A stretch of DNA of 12,145 nt, from the NCBI GenBank assembly GCA_934133165.1, contig CAKPAW010000019.1, positions 1-12,145 of the forward strand, read 5' to 3'. How positions within the stretch are numbered: the first letter of the stretch is position 1; each line of letters starts with the position of its first letter. The stretch is from an uncultured Clostridia bacterium (lineage in GTDB: Bacteria > Bacillota > Clostridia > TANB77 > CAG-508). Positions 1-6,863 of the stretch are shown in pieces. The translations under genes were made by a program, and so were the position numbers. The notes beneath the pieces are model-generated. The model was not told where the DNA came from. It did not search any database and saw only the letters and a list, made by a program, of their open reading frames with translations.

Positions 1-586
1 AAGTAAGTAAATATAAATCTTTTATTTGTTCTTTTTCTTCGTCTGTAAGTTCTACTGTTCTTGCACATTTTCCTTGTTCTAATGCTACTTTTATTTTTTC
101 TAATACTTCTATTTCACTTGCTGCTTTTTTATCTGCTTTTAAACGTTTTTTAGCACTATCTAATCTTTTTTCAACCATCTCCATATCTGCAAAAATAAGT
201 TCTAAATTGATAGTTTCTATATCTCTTAAAGGAGCTATACTTCCATCTACATGGACAATGTTTGAATCTTCAAAGCATCTTACAACATGTGCTATTGCAT
301 CTACTTCTCTAATATGTGATAAGAATTTATTTCCTAACCCCTCTCCCTTGCTTGCTCCTTTTACTAAACCAGCAATATCAACAAATTCTATTATTGCGTG
401 TGTTGTTTTTTCTGGTTTATACATTTGGGTTAATTTATCTAATCTTTCATCTGGTACAGGTACAACTCCTATGTTTGGCTCTATTGTACAAAATGGATAG
501 TTTGCACATTCTGCTCCTGCATTTGTTATACTATTAAATAATGTTGATTTTCCTACATTTGGAAGTCCTACTATTCCTATTTTCAT
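1..586 (-). CDS. ychF: YchF/OLA1-family ATPase, N-terminal part (gene runs off the left edge)
   Basis: YchF is a ribosome-associated P-loop NTPase of the Obg-related TRAFAC class that prefers ATP to GTP and is linked to translation and oxidative-stress responses. About 195 codons are visible, starting MKIGIVGLPNVGKSTLFN, with the Walker A loop at residues 7-15 (GLPNVGKST). They continue through the family signature NYPFCTIEPNIGVVPVPD, the G3 region FVDIAGLVKGASKGEGLGN and VVRCFEDSNIVHV. These match YchF closely. The usual length is about 363-366 residues, so roughly the last 170 (end of the G domain and the TGS domain) lie outside. The ATG at 584-586 is preceded by AAGGA (about 593-598). The gene follows tRNA-Thr by 25 bases on the same strand, so the two may share a transcript. 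The identification is very secure; only the 3' end is unseen. Confidence 0.96.
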   Translation of the reverse strand, partial: MKIGIVGLPNVGKSTLFNSITNAGAECANYPFCTIEPNIGVVPVPDERLDKLTQMYKPEKTTHAIIEFVDIAGLVKGASKGEGLGNKFLSHIREVDAIAHVVRCFEDSNIVHVDGSIAPLRDIETINLELIFADMEMVEKRLDSAKKRLKADKKAASEIEVLEKIKVALEQGKCARTVELTDEEKEQIKDLYLLT

Positions 587-611
587 TTATATTTCCTTCT
601 TTCTTATTTTT

Positions 612-687
612 TGGAGCTACTAACCAGAATCGAACTGGTGACCTCTACCTTACCAAGGTAGCGCTCTACCTACTGAGCTATAGTAGC
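612..687 (-). tRNA. tRNA-Thr (anticodon GGT)
   Basis: A complete 76-base cloverleaf reads on the minus strand. The 7-bp acceptor stem is GCTACTA/TAGTAGC, the discriminator is T and CCA is encoded (612-614). The D arm contains AGCTCAGTAGGTAGAGC. The anticodon stem is CTACC/GGTAG around loop TTGGTAA, giving anticodon GGT. The T arm is ACCAG-TTCGATT-CTGGT. GGT reads ACC/ACU threonine codons. No clear terminator separates it from ychF 25 bases downstream. A TATAAT box (715-720 on this strand) lies 27 bases upstream but lacks a good -35, so the promoter is uncertain. Confidence 0.96.
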
Positions 688-730
688 ATGTTTTTTATTA
701 AATTTTATCTTATTATTATATTTACTATAA

Positions 731-801
731 ACTGTCGCTCGCAGCTCCACTTTGTTACGCATACTGTGGCTGTAACTCGCTTTGCTTCGAACAGCCAACA
801 G
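731..801. repeat. GC-richer hairpin segment next to the tRNA fragments
   Basis: This stretch is clearly richer in G and C than the surrounding AT-rich DNA. It contains an inverted repeat: CTGTGGCTGT (764-773) pairs with ACAGCCAACAG (791-801) with one bulged base, enclosing a 17-base loop. It codes for nothing recognisable. The composition and pairing resemble short interspersed palindromic repeats. It could equally be remnant DNA left by rearrangement beside the tRNA gene. No second copy is present in this window. Confidence 0.5.
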
Positions 802-803
802 CA

Positions 804-846
804 TCTACCTACTGAGCTATAGTAGCGTATCTCTAGCTATAGTAGC
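804..846 (-). repeat. Two truncated copies of the tRNA-Thr 5' end
   Basis: Bases 804-826 repeat exactly the first 23 bases of tRNA-Thr (665-687), from the acceptor 5' strand through the D arm, then diverge. Bases 835-846 repeat the first 12 bases (GCTACTATAGCT on the minus strand). Both lie in the same orientation as the intact gene and begin exactly at its mature 5' end. Neither can fold into a tRNA because the anticodon arm, T arm and 3' acceptor strand are missing. They look like remnants of duplication, or of insertion and recombination at the tRNA. Confidence 0.85.
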
Positions 847-853
847 AAATATT

Positions 854-878
854 ATGAGTGCCATTTATTGACACTCAT
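854..878 (-). terminator. Possible sigH terminator hairpin
   Basis: ATGAGTG (854-860) pairs perfectly with CACTCAT (872-878) around an 11-base loop, starting five bases after the sigH stop codon. The trailing sequence on the minus strand is AATATTTGC rather than a clean U run. It may therefore be an inefficient terminator or an mRNA-stabilising 3' hairpin, allowing readthrough toward tRNA-Thr and ychF. Confidence 0.45.
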
Positions 879-883
879 TTTAA

Positions 884-1528
884 TTATGCTTCATCTCCTA
901 TATTTTTTATTGCTTTCTTTCTTATTCTTTGAATAGCATTATCTATTGACTTTACAGGAGCATCTAACTTTTCTGCAATTTGAACATAGCTTTCTCCTTG
1001 CATATATCTATTTAATACCTTTTTTTCGAAATCACTTAAAGATTTATCTATAGCAACTTCTACTGTTTTATAATATTCTTTTTTAGTTATTGTATCTAAT
1101 GGATCTTCTATTTGATGTGAATCAAATATGTCTAATAAGTTTGAATCTTCATCATCTTCATATGCTGTTGTATTTAAAGATAAATATGAATTAAGTGGCA
1201 TATGTTTTTGTCTATTAGATGATTTTATTGCTGTAATTAGTTGTCTTTCAATACATAGGTTGGCAAATGTTTTAAAAGAATTTTGCATTTCTGGATTATA
1301 ATTTTTTACTGCTTTAAATAATCCTATTAAACCTTCTTGTACTATATCTTCTTTTTCTGCACCAATCATAAAGAATTTGCTTACTTTCATATTAACTAAT
1401 TCTTTATATTTTTCAATAAGAAACTCAAGAGCAAATTTATCCCCAGACTTAATTACAGTAATTAAGTCTTCATCACTCATGTTTTTATAATTGTCTGTAA
1501 CTGAAAAATATAGGTCACTCTTTTTCAT
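884..1528 (-). CDS. sigH: RNA polymerase sigma-H factor (stationary phase/early sporulation)
   Basis: Sigma-H (Spo0H) directs RNA polymerase to genes for the transition to stationary phase and the start of sporulation. The 214-residue length fits the family (about 210-218). Region 2 covers roughly residues 17-110. It includes the SigH-typical FFMIGAEKEDIVQEGLIGLF (residues 52-71), the core-binding and -10-melting part FKTFANLCIERQLITAIK, and NRQKHMPLNSYLSLN. Region 4 (about 160-210) has the helix-turn-helix YVQIAEKLDAPVKSIDNAIQ, closely matching B. subtilis SigH. The chosen ATG is preceded by AAAGGGGA about 14 bases upstream. An internal Met at codon 17 has no ribosome binding site. In B. subtilis sigH is followed by rpmG-secE-nusG; here it is followed by tRNA-Thr and ychF. 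A strong vegetative-type promoter lies upstream. Its presence suggests, but does not prove, a spore-forming lineage. Confidence 0.95.
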   Translation of the reverse strand: MKKSDLYFSVTDNYKNMSDEDLITVIKSGDKFALEFLIEKYKELVNMKVSKFFMIGAEKEDIVQEGLIGLFKAVKNYNPEMQNSFKTFANLCIERQLITAIKSSNRQKHMPLNSYLSLNTTAYEDDEDSNLLDIFDSHQIEDPLDTITKKEYYKTVEVAIDKSLSDFEKKVLNRYMQGESYVQIAEKLDAPVKSIDNAIQRIRKKAIKNIGDEA

Positions 1529-1573
1529 ATTGTTTCTTTATTCCCCTTTTGTTGAATTTCATTATCTAGCTGT

Positions 1574-1603
1574 ATTATATGGCAGTTTTCCTTAGAATGT
1601 CAA
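1574..1603 (-). promoter_or_regulatory. sigH promoter (sigma-A type)
   Basis: On the minus strand a perfect -35 TTGACA (1598-1603) and a perfect -10 TATAAT (1574-1579) are separated by 18 bases, about 45 bases upstream of the sigH ATG. Both hexamers match the housekeeping consensus. This suggests strong basal transcription, with control of SigH activity probably elsewhere. Confidence 0.8.
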
Positions 1604-1610
1604 GAGTTTT

Positions 1611-1639
1611 TTGACTTTTTATTGCTATTTTTTTATTAT
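1611..1639 (+). promoter_or_regulatory. rqcH promoter (sigma-A type)
   Basis: TTGACT (1611-1616) and TATTAT (1634-1639) are spaced by 17 bases, about 46 bases before the rqcH ATG. A TATAAT at 1645-1650 is also present but lies 28 bases from the -35. The region is very AT-rich, so the exact -10 is uncertain. The -35 lies 7 bases from the -35 of the divergent sigH promoter. Confidence 0.6.
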
Positions 1640-1685
1640 TATATTATAATTATAGAAAATTTTTAATTAAAAAGGAGTTTTACAC

Positions 1686-3389
1686 ATGGCTTTTGACGGA
1701 ATAGTTCTAAAATCTGTAGTATCAGAATTAAATACATGTTTAATAAATGGAAAGATAAATAAAGTATATATGCCTAATTCAAATGAAATTTTATTAGGTA
1801 TTTATTCTGGTGGAAAGAATTATTGTTTACTTTGTAATATTTCATCAAATAGTTATCGTATTCATTTAACAACTATTAGCAAGCCAAATCCGTTAAATGC
1901 TACTAATTTTTGTATGCTACTTAGAAAACATTTAGTAGGTTTTAGAATTGTAAATATTTCTACTTTAAATTTAGAAAGAATTGTCACAATTGAATTAGAA
2001 GGTTATAACGAACTAAATGATAAGTTAAGAAAAAAATTAATAATTGAACTTATGGGAAAACATAGCAATATAATTTTGTTAAATGAAAATAACAAGATTA
2101 TAGATAGTATTAGGCATTTAGATATTTCTTTTGGTTCTCTTCGTGACATTTTGCCTGCACGAGAATATATATTACCAAATAATGATACTAAGATGGATTT
2201 TTACAATACTTCTAAGGAAGATTTTATGAATATCGTTAAAAATGATATAACTAAATCAATTACTAATAATTATACTGGCTTTAGTAATAGTTTCATATCT
2301 TCTATTTTAGAAAATTTAAATATTTCTAATGATAGTTTTTCACAAAATGACCTTTCTGCTTTATACGATACCATTAGGTCTATTTTACTCAATATTGAAA
2401 TTAATAATGTTAAATTAGTAAATCATAATACCAATGATTATGTAATAACTACTTCAAATACTGAACCTTTACAAGTTAATTTTTTCTTAGATGATTTTTA
2501 TAGTAAAAAAGAAGAAAAGGATAATATAAGTACTTATAGAAATAATCTTTTAAAATTAGTCTTAACTGCATTAAAGAAAATATCAAAAAAGCTTGATAAT
2601 ATAAATGCAAAATTAAAAGAATGTGATAATATGGATAAATATAGAATTTATGGCGAACTTATAACTTCTAATTTATATAGATTAGATTCTAATCAGAATA
2701 CTGAAAGTATTGTTTTAGAAAATTATTATGATAATAATAACGAAATTATAATTCCTTTAGATAAAACAATTTCTATTTCTTATAATGCCAAAAAATTCTT
2801 TAAAAAATATCATAAACTAAAAAACACTTTAGAAATCGTAAGTGTTCAAAAACAAGACACTGTAAAAGAAATAGATTATTTAGAAAGTATAGTTTATGAA
2901 TTAGAAAATGCTAATTCAATCTCCGATTTAGATGAAATTTATTTAGAAATTTCTGAAAATGGTATTTTTAAAGGAAAAGAAAAAGCTAATATTAAGAAAA
3001 ATAAAGTTAATAAGAAAAAAGTTCACGATGAGTATAAGCCAATTATTTACACTATAGATGGCTTTACTCTATATGTTGGAAAAAATAATAAACAAAATGA
3101 TTATATAACTACTAAACTTGGAAAAAACGAAGACTATTGGTTTCATACTAAAGATATTCGTGGAAGCCATTGTTTGCTTAAATGTAATGGAAAAAGTGTA
3201 AAAGATCATACTCTAGTAGCTTGTTGCCAGATTGCTGCATTTCATAGTAAAGCAAAGCTTTCTTCAAATGTACCTGTTGACTACTGCTTTGTAAAATATG
3301 TTAAAAAGCCTAACGGAAGTAAACCTGGCATGGTAATTTATACTAATAATAAAACAATGAATGTTAATCCTACTTCAGAAGCTCTTTAA
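1686..3389 (+). CDS. rqcH: RqcH, bacterial Rqc2/NEMF homolog (ribosome-associated quality control, FbpA family)
   Basis: RqcH binds 50S subunits blocked by peptidyl-tRNA and recruits tRNA-Ala to add C-terminal alanine tails that mark stalled peptides for degradation. Older annotations call it fibronectin-binding protein. The 567-residue protein has the full family layout. The NFACT-N domain (about 1-170) begins MAFDGIVLKSVVSEL and includes KKLIIELMGKHSNIILL. A middle helical/coiled-coil part follows (about 280-410). A lysine-rich linker (about 429-446) leads to the NFACT-R/DUF814 domain (about 452-567) with DYWFHTKDIRGSH and KKPNGSKPGMVIYTNNKT. In the D97-R98 motif known in B. subtilis RqcH, this protein has E97-R98 at the same numbering. 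AAAGGAG (1671-1677) sits 8 bases before the ATG. It is the only plus-strand protein gene here and is transcribed divergently from sigH. Confidence 0.95.
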   Translation: MAFDGIVLKSVVSELNTCLINGKINKVYMPNSNEILLGIYSGGKNYCLLCNISSNSYRIHLTTISKPNPLNATNFCMLLRKHLVGFRIVNISTLNLERIVTIELEGYNELNDKLRKKLIIELMGKHSNIILLNENNKIIDSIRHLDISFGSLRDILPAREYILPNNDTKMDFYNTSKEDFMNIVKNDITKSITNNYTGFSNSFISSILENLNISNDSFSQNDLSALYDTIRSILLNIEINNVKLVNHNTNDYVITTSNTEPLQVNFFLDDFYSKKEEKDNISTYRNNLLKLVLTALKKISKKLDNINAKLKECDNMDKYRIYGELITSNLYRLDSNQNTESIVLENYYDNNNEIIIPLDKTISISYNAKKFFKKYHKLKNTLEIVSVQKQDTVKEIDYLESIVYELENANSISDLDEIYLEISENGIFKGKEKANIKKNKVNKKKVHDEYKPIIYTIDGFTLYVGKNNKQNDYITTKLGKNEDYWFHTKDIRGSHCLLKCNGKSVKDHTLVACCQIAAFHSKAKLSSNVPVDYCFVKYVKKPNGSKPGMVIYTNNKTMNVNPTSEAL

Positions 3390-3390
3390 A

Positions 3391-3500
3391 TTTTAGGGAC
3401 GGAACAATTAAACTATTAGGGACGGGCCGATTTAGTTTAGCTTTTTGTTAAACTAAATCGGCCCGTCCCTAATAGTTTAATTTAACACGTTCCTAATAAT
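3391..3500. repeat. Long palindromic element with TTAGGGACGG units (REP-like; likely also a terminator)
   Basis: A perfect 34-bp inverted repeat (3406-3439 with 3449-3482) encloses a 9-base loop (GCTTTTTGT). The arms carry the GC-rich core AGGGACGGGCCG in otherwise AT-rich DNA. Outside the perfect stem the palindrome continues imperfectly. TTAGGGACGG occurs twice in the left arm (3393-3402 and 3416-3425, 23 bases apart), and its complement occurs once exactly (3464-3473) and once degenerately (about 3488-3497) on the right. From general knowledge, GGGACGG-bearing palindromes are common interspersed repeats in Bacillota. The element fills the space between the convergent rqcH and 81-codon genes. 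A T run (3502-3507) follows it, so it may terminate rqcH transcription. Confidence 0.85.
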
Positions 3501-3509
3501 ATTTTTTAT

Positions 3510-3755
3510 TTAGTCTCTTACTTTATATTCTATTTTTTCCATAAATGGAAACATTTCATATACTCTTTTTTTAGTAAGCATTTCCATCACTGGGTGAGGA
3601 TTTTTTTCGTGAATTGATAAAAGTTTTTGTGTATAACAATTATCTGATGTTTTAAATAACATATATCTATTTCTTACATAAGTATAATATAGTTCATAAC
3701 CTTCGTCTAATTCTTTTTCAAATCTTTCAAATGTATATTTTTCTTTTCCGTCCAT
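3510..3755 (-). CDS. Small conserved-looking protein of unknown function (81 aa)
   Basis: I do not recognise this family. The 81-residue product is soluble and charged, with no signal peptide or membrane segment. Aromatic residues are dense in the first half (YELYYTYVRNRYMLF, about residues 20-34). The C-terminal half contains KNPHPVMEMLTKKRVYEMFPF. The pattern suggests a small compact alpha/beta fold, but no catalytic motif is visible. The ATG is preceded at 5 bases by GGGAG (3761-3765). The gene starts only 13 bases after the stop of the 287-codon gene, so the two are very probably co-transcribed. Codon use matches the neighbours. The good ribosome binding site and operon position support a real gene. 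Confidence 0.75.
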   Translation of the reverse strand: MDGKEKYTFERFEKELDEGYELYYTYVRNRYMLFKTSDNCYTQKLLSIHEKNPHPVMEMLTKKRVYEMFPFMEKIEYKVRD

Positions 3756-3768
3756 AATTTCTCCCTTT

Positions 3769-4632
3769 TTATTCTATAGCATTGTCTGGCAATGCTTCTT
3801 TTAAATTTTGCCCATTTTTATCTAATTCTATTTGTTTTTCTTCTATGTTTCTAATTGCTACATTTTCATTAATCTCTGCTTTTAATTCTCCTACAAATTT
3901 ACCTCTTTGCGTTTCTATATAATGTTCCTTTTCAATTTCAATACTACGTTCATTTCTACATATTTCTATAATATCCGCTACAATTTTTTCATCAAATAGA
4001 TCCATTTTTTCTTTAGCAATAGTAGGTAATTCTAGTTTTGCTTTATTTAAAATCAAATTTACTTCATTTTCAAAAGCTTGTTTTGCATATTCTATATAAG
4101 CTTTTTCTCTTATTCCTTTTGCTATGTTAACTTCAATTTTCATAATCAATGATTTTTTAGATGATTGTATTTCAGAAACTACACTTTCTCTTATCTCCTC
4201 TACACATTCCTTGTTTTCTCTTTGGAATTTCATTTGTCTTTTTAAACTTATGTCTTCTTTTTCTTGTTCTTCAGCTTTATTAGAATCATCGTCTTTCATT
4301 TTTTTACTTTTTTCTGCTGCAAATATGCTTATTACTATATTAGAAATTTTCTCTTTCATGTTATTACGTTTTGCTTCAAAAGCTAGTTCTTTTAATTCTT
4401 TTGTTGAATATTTATCTTCTTCATAATCTCTTTTAGCATAACTTAATATATTATTTAACATTACTGATAATTCTTGATCGTTTTCTACTATTCTCCCTAT
4501 ACTAGCTAAATACTTTTTATATGCGTCTTCATAATCTAAATAAATATTCTCTACTATTTCATTAACCTCTTTTGGCAGATTTTGTCCATCTAAATATCTT
4601 CTAATTTTTTCTATTATTTGTGTTTCTTCCAT
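3769..4632 (-). CDS. Charged helical protein of unknown function (287 aa)
   Basis: I do not recognise this family. The 287-residue product is strongly acidic and basic (Glu/Lys-rich) and almost entirely helix-forming. It has no signal peptide and no convincing membrane segment. A low-complexity charged stretch at about 109-130 (KKMKDDDSNKAEEQEKED) separates an N-terminal helical domain (about 1-105) from a C-terminal region (about 131-270) likely to form coiled coils. Two of its three cysteines lie in the C-terminal half in no metal-binding arrangement. AGAGGA (4638-4643) precedes the ATG. A promoter lies just upstream, after ligA. With the 81-codon gene 13 bases downstream it forms a probable two-gene operon. 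A scaffold or regulatory role is possible but only a guess. Confidence 0.8.
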   Translation of the reverse strand: MEETQIIEKIRRYLDGQNLPKEVNEIVENIYLDYEDAYKKYLASIGRIVENDQELSVMLNNILSYAKRDYEEDKYSTKELKELAFEAKRNNMKEKISNIVISIFAAEKSKKMKDDDSNKAEEQEKEDISLKRQMKFQRENKECVEEIRESVVSEIQSSKKSLIMKIEVNIAKGIREKAYIEYAKQAFENEVNLILNKAKLELPTIAKEKMDLFDEKIVADIIEICRNERSIEIEKEHYIETQRGKFVGELKAEINENVAIRNIEEKQIELDKNGQNLKEALPDNAIE

Positions 4633-4675
4633 TTTATTCCTCTTAGTTTTTCTATTATATTTTGTATTTTAGCAT

Positions 4676-4704
4676 ATTATATTTTTATACAATATCTACT
4701 ACAA
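4676..4704 (-). promoter_or_regulatory. Promoter of the 287/81-codon operon
   Basis: On the minus strand TTGTAG (4699-4704) and TATAAT (4676-4681) are 17 bases apart, about 44 bases upstream of the ATG and within the 91-base gap after ligA. A further TATAAT (4654-4659) lies closer to the gene without a good -35. No ligA terminator is visible in this gap, so readthrough from ligA is also possible. Confidence 0.55.
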
Positions 4705-4723
4705 TATTCACTCTTACGCACTA

Positions 4724-6721
4724 TTATTTTACCATATCTTCAAATTCTTTTTCTGTTATAATTGTTATTCCTAGTTCTCGTGCTTTTGTAAGTTTTGAAC
4801 CTGCATCTTCACCAGCTAGTACATATGATGTTTTTTTAGATACAGAAGATGATGTTTTTCCGCCATATTTTTCTATTAAATCTTCTGCCTCTTTCCTAGA
4901 ATATGTTTCTAATGCTCCTGTTAATACAAAGATTTTCCCTTCAAAACGATTATCTATATTATCTTCTTGCAAGCTTTCCATATTTACACCTAAATTTTTA
5001 AGTTTTTCTATAATGTCTTTAGTTTGCTCTTGTGCAAAAAATTCTATAATGTTATTTGCTGTAATTTCTCCTACATCGTCTGTTAAAGCTAGACTTTCAA
5101 AACTTGCATTTGAAAGTTCTTCCATTGTTTTATATTTTTTAGCTAAAACTTTTGCTGCTTTAATTCCTACTTGTCTTATTCCTAATGCATTTATTACATG
5201 GAATAAATCTTGTTTTTTACTTTTTTCTATTGAATCTATCAAATTCCCGGCAAATTTCTTTCCATTTTTCTTTAATGATGCAACATCTTCTAAACTTAAA
5301 GTATAAATATCTGCTATATTTTTTATTAAACCTTTTTCTATTAATTGTTCTACTATTTTATATCCTAGACCATCTATATCCATTGCTTCTTTAGAAACAA
5401 AATGAACTATACTTCTTAAAAGTTGTGCTGGGCATTCTATTCCTATACACCTTGTTGCAGCTTCGCCCTCTTCTCTTACCGCTTGTGCTCCACATACTGG
5501 GCAAACTTTAGGCATTTCAAAGTCTTTTTCTTTTCCTGTTCTTTTTTCTTTTACAACTTTTATTACTTCTGGTATAACATCACCTTGTTTTTGAATAACA
5601 ACTGTATCTCCGATTTTTAAGTCTTTTTCTTTTATAAAGTCTTCGTTATGAAGTGTTGTTTTAGATATTGTTGAACCTGCAACTTTTACTGGTTCTAATA
5701 TTGCCATTGGTGTTATTACACCTGTTCTACCTACTTGGCAAACTATATCTTTTAATATGGTTTCTTTTGCTTCTGGTGGATATTTGTAAGCTATTGCCCA
5801 CTTTGGTGTTTTATATGTTGTTCCTAATTTTTCTCTAAATGAAAGTGAATCTACTTTTACAACTGCACCATCTATACCAAACGATAAATTTTCCCTATCT
5901 TCTCCTATTTTATTAATTGCTTCTTCTACTTCTTGTTGATTTTTGCATAATATTCTTACAGGATTTACATTAAATCCTAATTTTTCTAAATAATTTAGTT
6001 CATCATAATGCGAATTAAATTTGCCATCATCCCATTTTTGTACATTAAATATAAATATATCTAATGGTCTTTCTTCTGTTACTTTTGAATTTAGTTGTCT
6101 TAAAGAACCTGCAGCTGCATTTCTTGCATTTGCAAATAATTTTTTGCCTAATACTTCTTGTTCTTCATTTAATTTTTCAAATTCCTTTGTTCCAATAAAG
6201 ACTTCTCCACGTACAGTTATTGTTACTTTTTCGTTTAATACTTTTGGAATACTTTTTATAGTTCTTAAGTTATCTGTAACATCTTCTCCAATTAAACCAT
6301 TTCCTCTTGTTGCACCTCTTACAAACACACCATCAACATATTCTAAAGCTGCTGATAAACCATCAATTTTTGTTTCTACAACATAACGTAATTCTTCATT
6401 TTCTTCTATTGCTTGCTTTTTTATTCTATCATCAAACTCTCTTAGTTCTTCAAAAGAAAATACATCTTGAAGACTTTGAAGTGGTACTTCATGAACTACT
6501 TCTTTAAAACCTTCTTTAACATGTCCACCTACTTTTTGTGTTAATGAATCTTTAGTTATAAGCTCTGGAAACTCCTTTTCTAAAGCTTTTAGTCTATTCA
6601 TCATCATATCATACTCGTAGTCTGTTATTTCTGGCTTGTCCTCATCATAATATTTATTTGCATAATACTCTAATTTTTCTCTTAATTCATTTATCTGTTT
6701 TTTAGCTTCTTCTAAATTCAT
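4724..6721 (-). CDS. ligA: NAD-dependent DNA ligase
   Basis: LigA seals nicks in DNA during lagging-strand synthesis and repair using NAD+, via an enzyme-lysine-AMP intermediate. The 665-residue length is typical. In order there are: domain Ia with YYANKYYDEDKPEITDYEYD (about 19-38), which binds NMN; the adenylation domain with active-site K118 in ETKIDG (116-121); and RGEVFIG (171-177), KLFANARNAAAGSLRQL (194-210) and IDGAVVKVDS (283-292). The OB fold follows, including the GDVIPEV signature (380-386). A four-cysteine zinc finger has C407, C410, C425 and C430. Helix-hairpin-helix repeats (about 440-580) precede a C-terminal BRCT domain (about 592-665, with FVLTGALETYSRKEAEDLIE). All key residues are present. 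AGGAGG (6727-6732) lies 5 bases before the ATG. pcrA, which often neighbours ligA, is not seen here. Confidence 0.97.
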   Translation of the reverse strand: MNLEEAKKQINELREKLEYYANKYYDEDKPEITDYEYDMMMNRLKALEKEFPELITKDSLTQKVGGHVKEGFKEVVHEVPLQSLQDVFSFEELREFDDRIKKQAIEENEELRYVVETKIDGLSAALEYVDGVFVRGATRGNGLIGEDVTDNLRTIKSIPKVLNEKVTITVRGEVFIGTKEFEKLNEEQEVLGKKLFANARNAAAGSLRQLNSKVTEERPLDIFIFNVQKWDDGKFNSHYDELNYLEKLGFNVNPVRILCKNQQEVEEAINKIGEDRENLSFGIDGAVVKVDSLSFREKLGTTYKTPKWAIAYKYPPEAKETILKDIVCQVGRTGVITPMAILEPVKVAGSTISKTTLHNEDFIKEKDLKIGDTVVIQKQGDVIPEVIKVVKEKRTGKEKDFEMPKVCPVCGAQAVREEGEAATRCIGIECPAQLLRSIVHFVSKEAMDIDGLGYKIVEQLIEKGLIKNIADIYTLSLEDVASLKKNGKKFAGNLIDSIEKSKKQDLFHVINALGIRQVGIKAAKVLAKKYKTMEELSNASFESLALTDDVGEITANNIIEFFAQEQTKDIIEKLKNLGVNMESLQEDNIDNRFEGKIFVLTGALETYSRKEAEDLIEKYGGKTSSSVSKKTSYVLAGEDAGSKLTKARELGITIITEKEFEDMVK

Positions 6722-6726
6722 TTTTT

Positions 6727-6758
6727 CCTCCTAGGAAACTTTAAGATAAAATGTTTCC
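6727..6758 (-). promoter_or_regulatory. ligA ribosome binding site with adjoining leader hairpin
   Basis: AGGAGG (6727-6732) is preceded directly by an inverted repeat, GGAAAC (6753-6758 on the minus strand) with GTTTCC (6734-6739). The pairing extends through ATTT/AAAG with one bulge. The hairpin ends one base from the ribosome binding site. A TATAAT (6774-6779) lies just upstream but has no recognisable -35. The hairpin could modulate translation or protect the 5' end. Its role is inferred only from its position. Confidence 0.4.
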
Positions 6759-6790
6759 AAAATTTCTTTTTTTATTATATACAAAAGATT

Positions 6791-6821
6791 AAAAAAAATA
6801 AATAGTATTTTTTAATATACT
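6791..6821 (-). terminator. Possible intrinsic terminator after the toxN/abiQ-like gene
   Basis: On the minus strand a short stem AGTAT/ATACT (6804-6808 with 6817-6821) is followed within a few bases by a run of eight T (6791-6798). The stem is weak and AT-rich, so termination may be partial. It lies between the toxin gene stop (6864) and the ligA leader. Confidence 0.4.
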
Positions 6822-6863
6822 TTAAAATTTTTACTTATTCATTTCTAACTACCTAACTTTATG

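Noticed and set aside
207..822. Plus-strand open frames over ychF and the tRNA region
   Set aside because: They lie opposite the confirmed ychF frame and read through the tRNA gene; there is no ribosome binding site or recognisable motif.
731..846. CRISPR array or phage attachment site beside tRNA-Thr
   Set aside because: The repeats are tRNA 5' fragments of unequal length without regular spacers. No integrase gene is present, and integration normally uses the tRNA 3' part.
4662..5306. Long open frame on the plus strand opposite the ligA 3' end
   Set aside because: It is an antisense shadow of ligA with a Ser/Phe-rich composition, no ribosome binding site and no family pattern.
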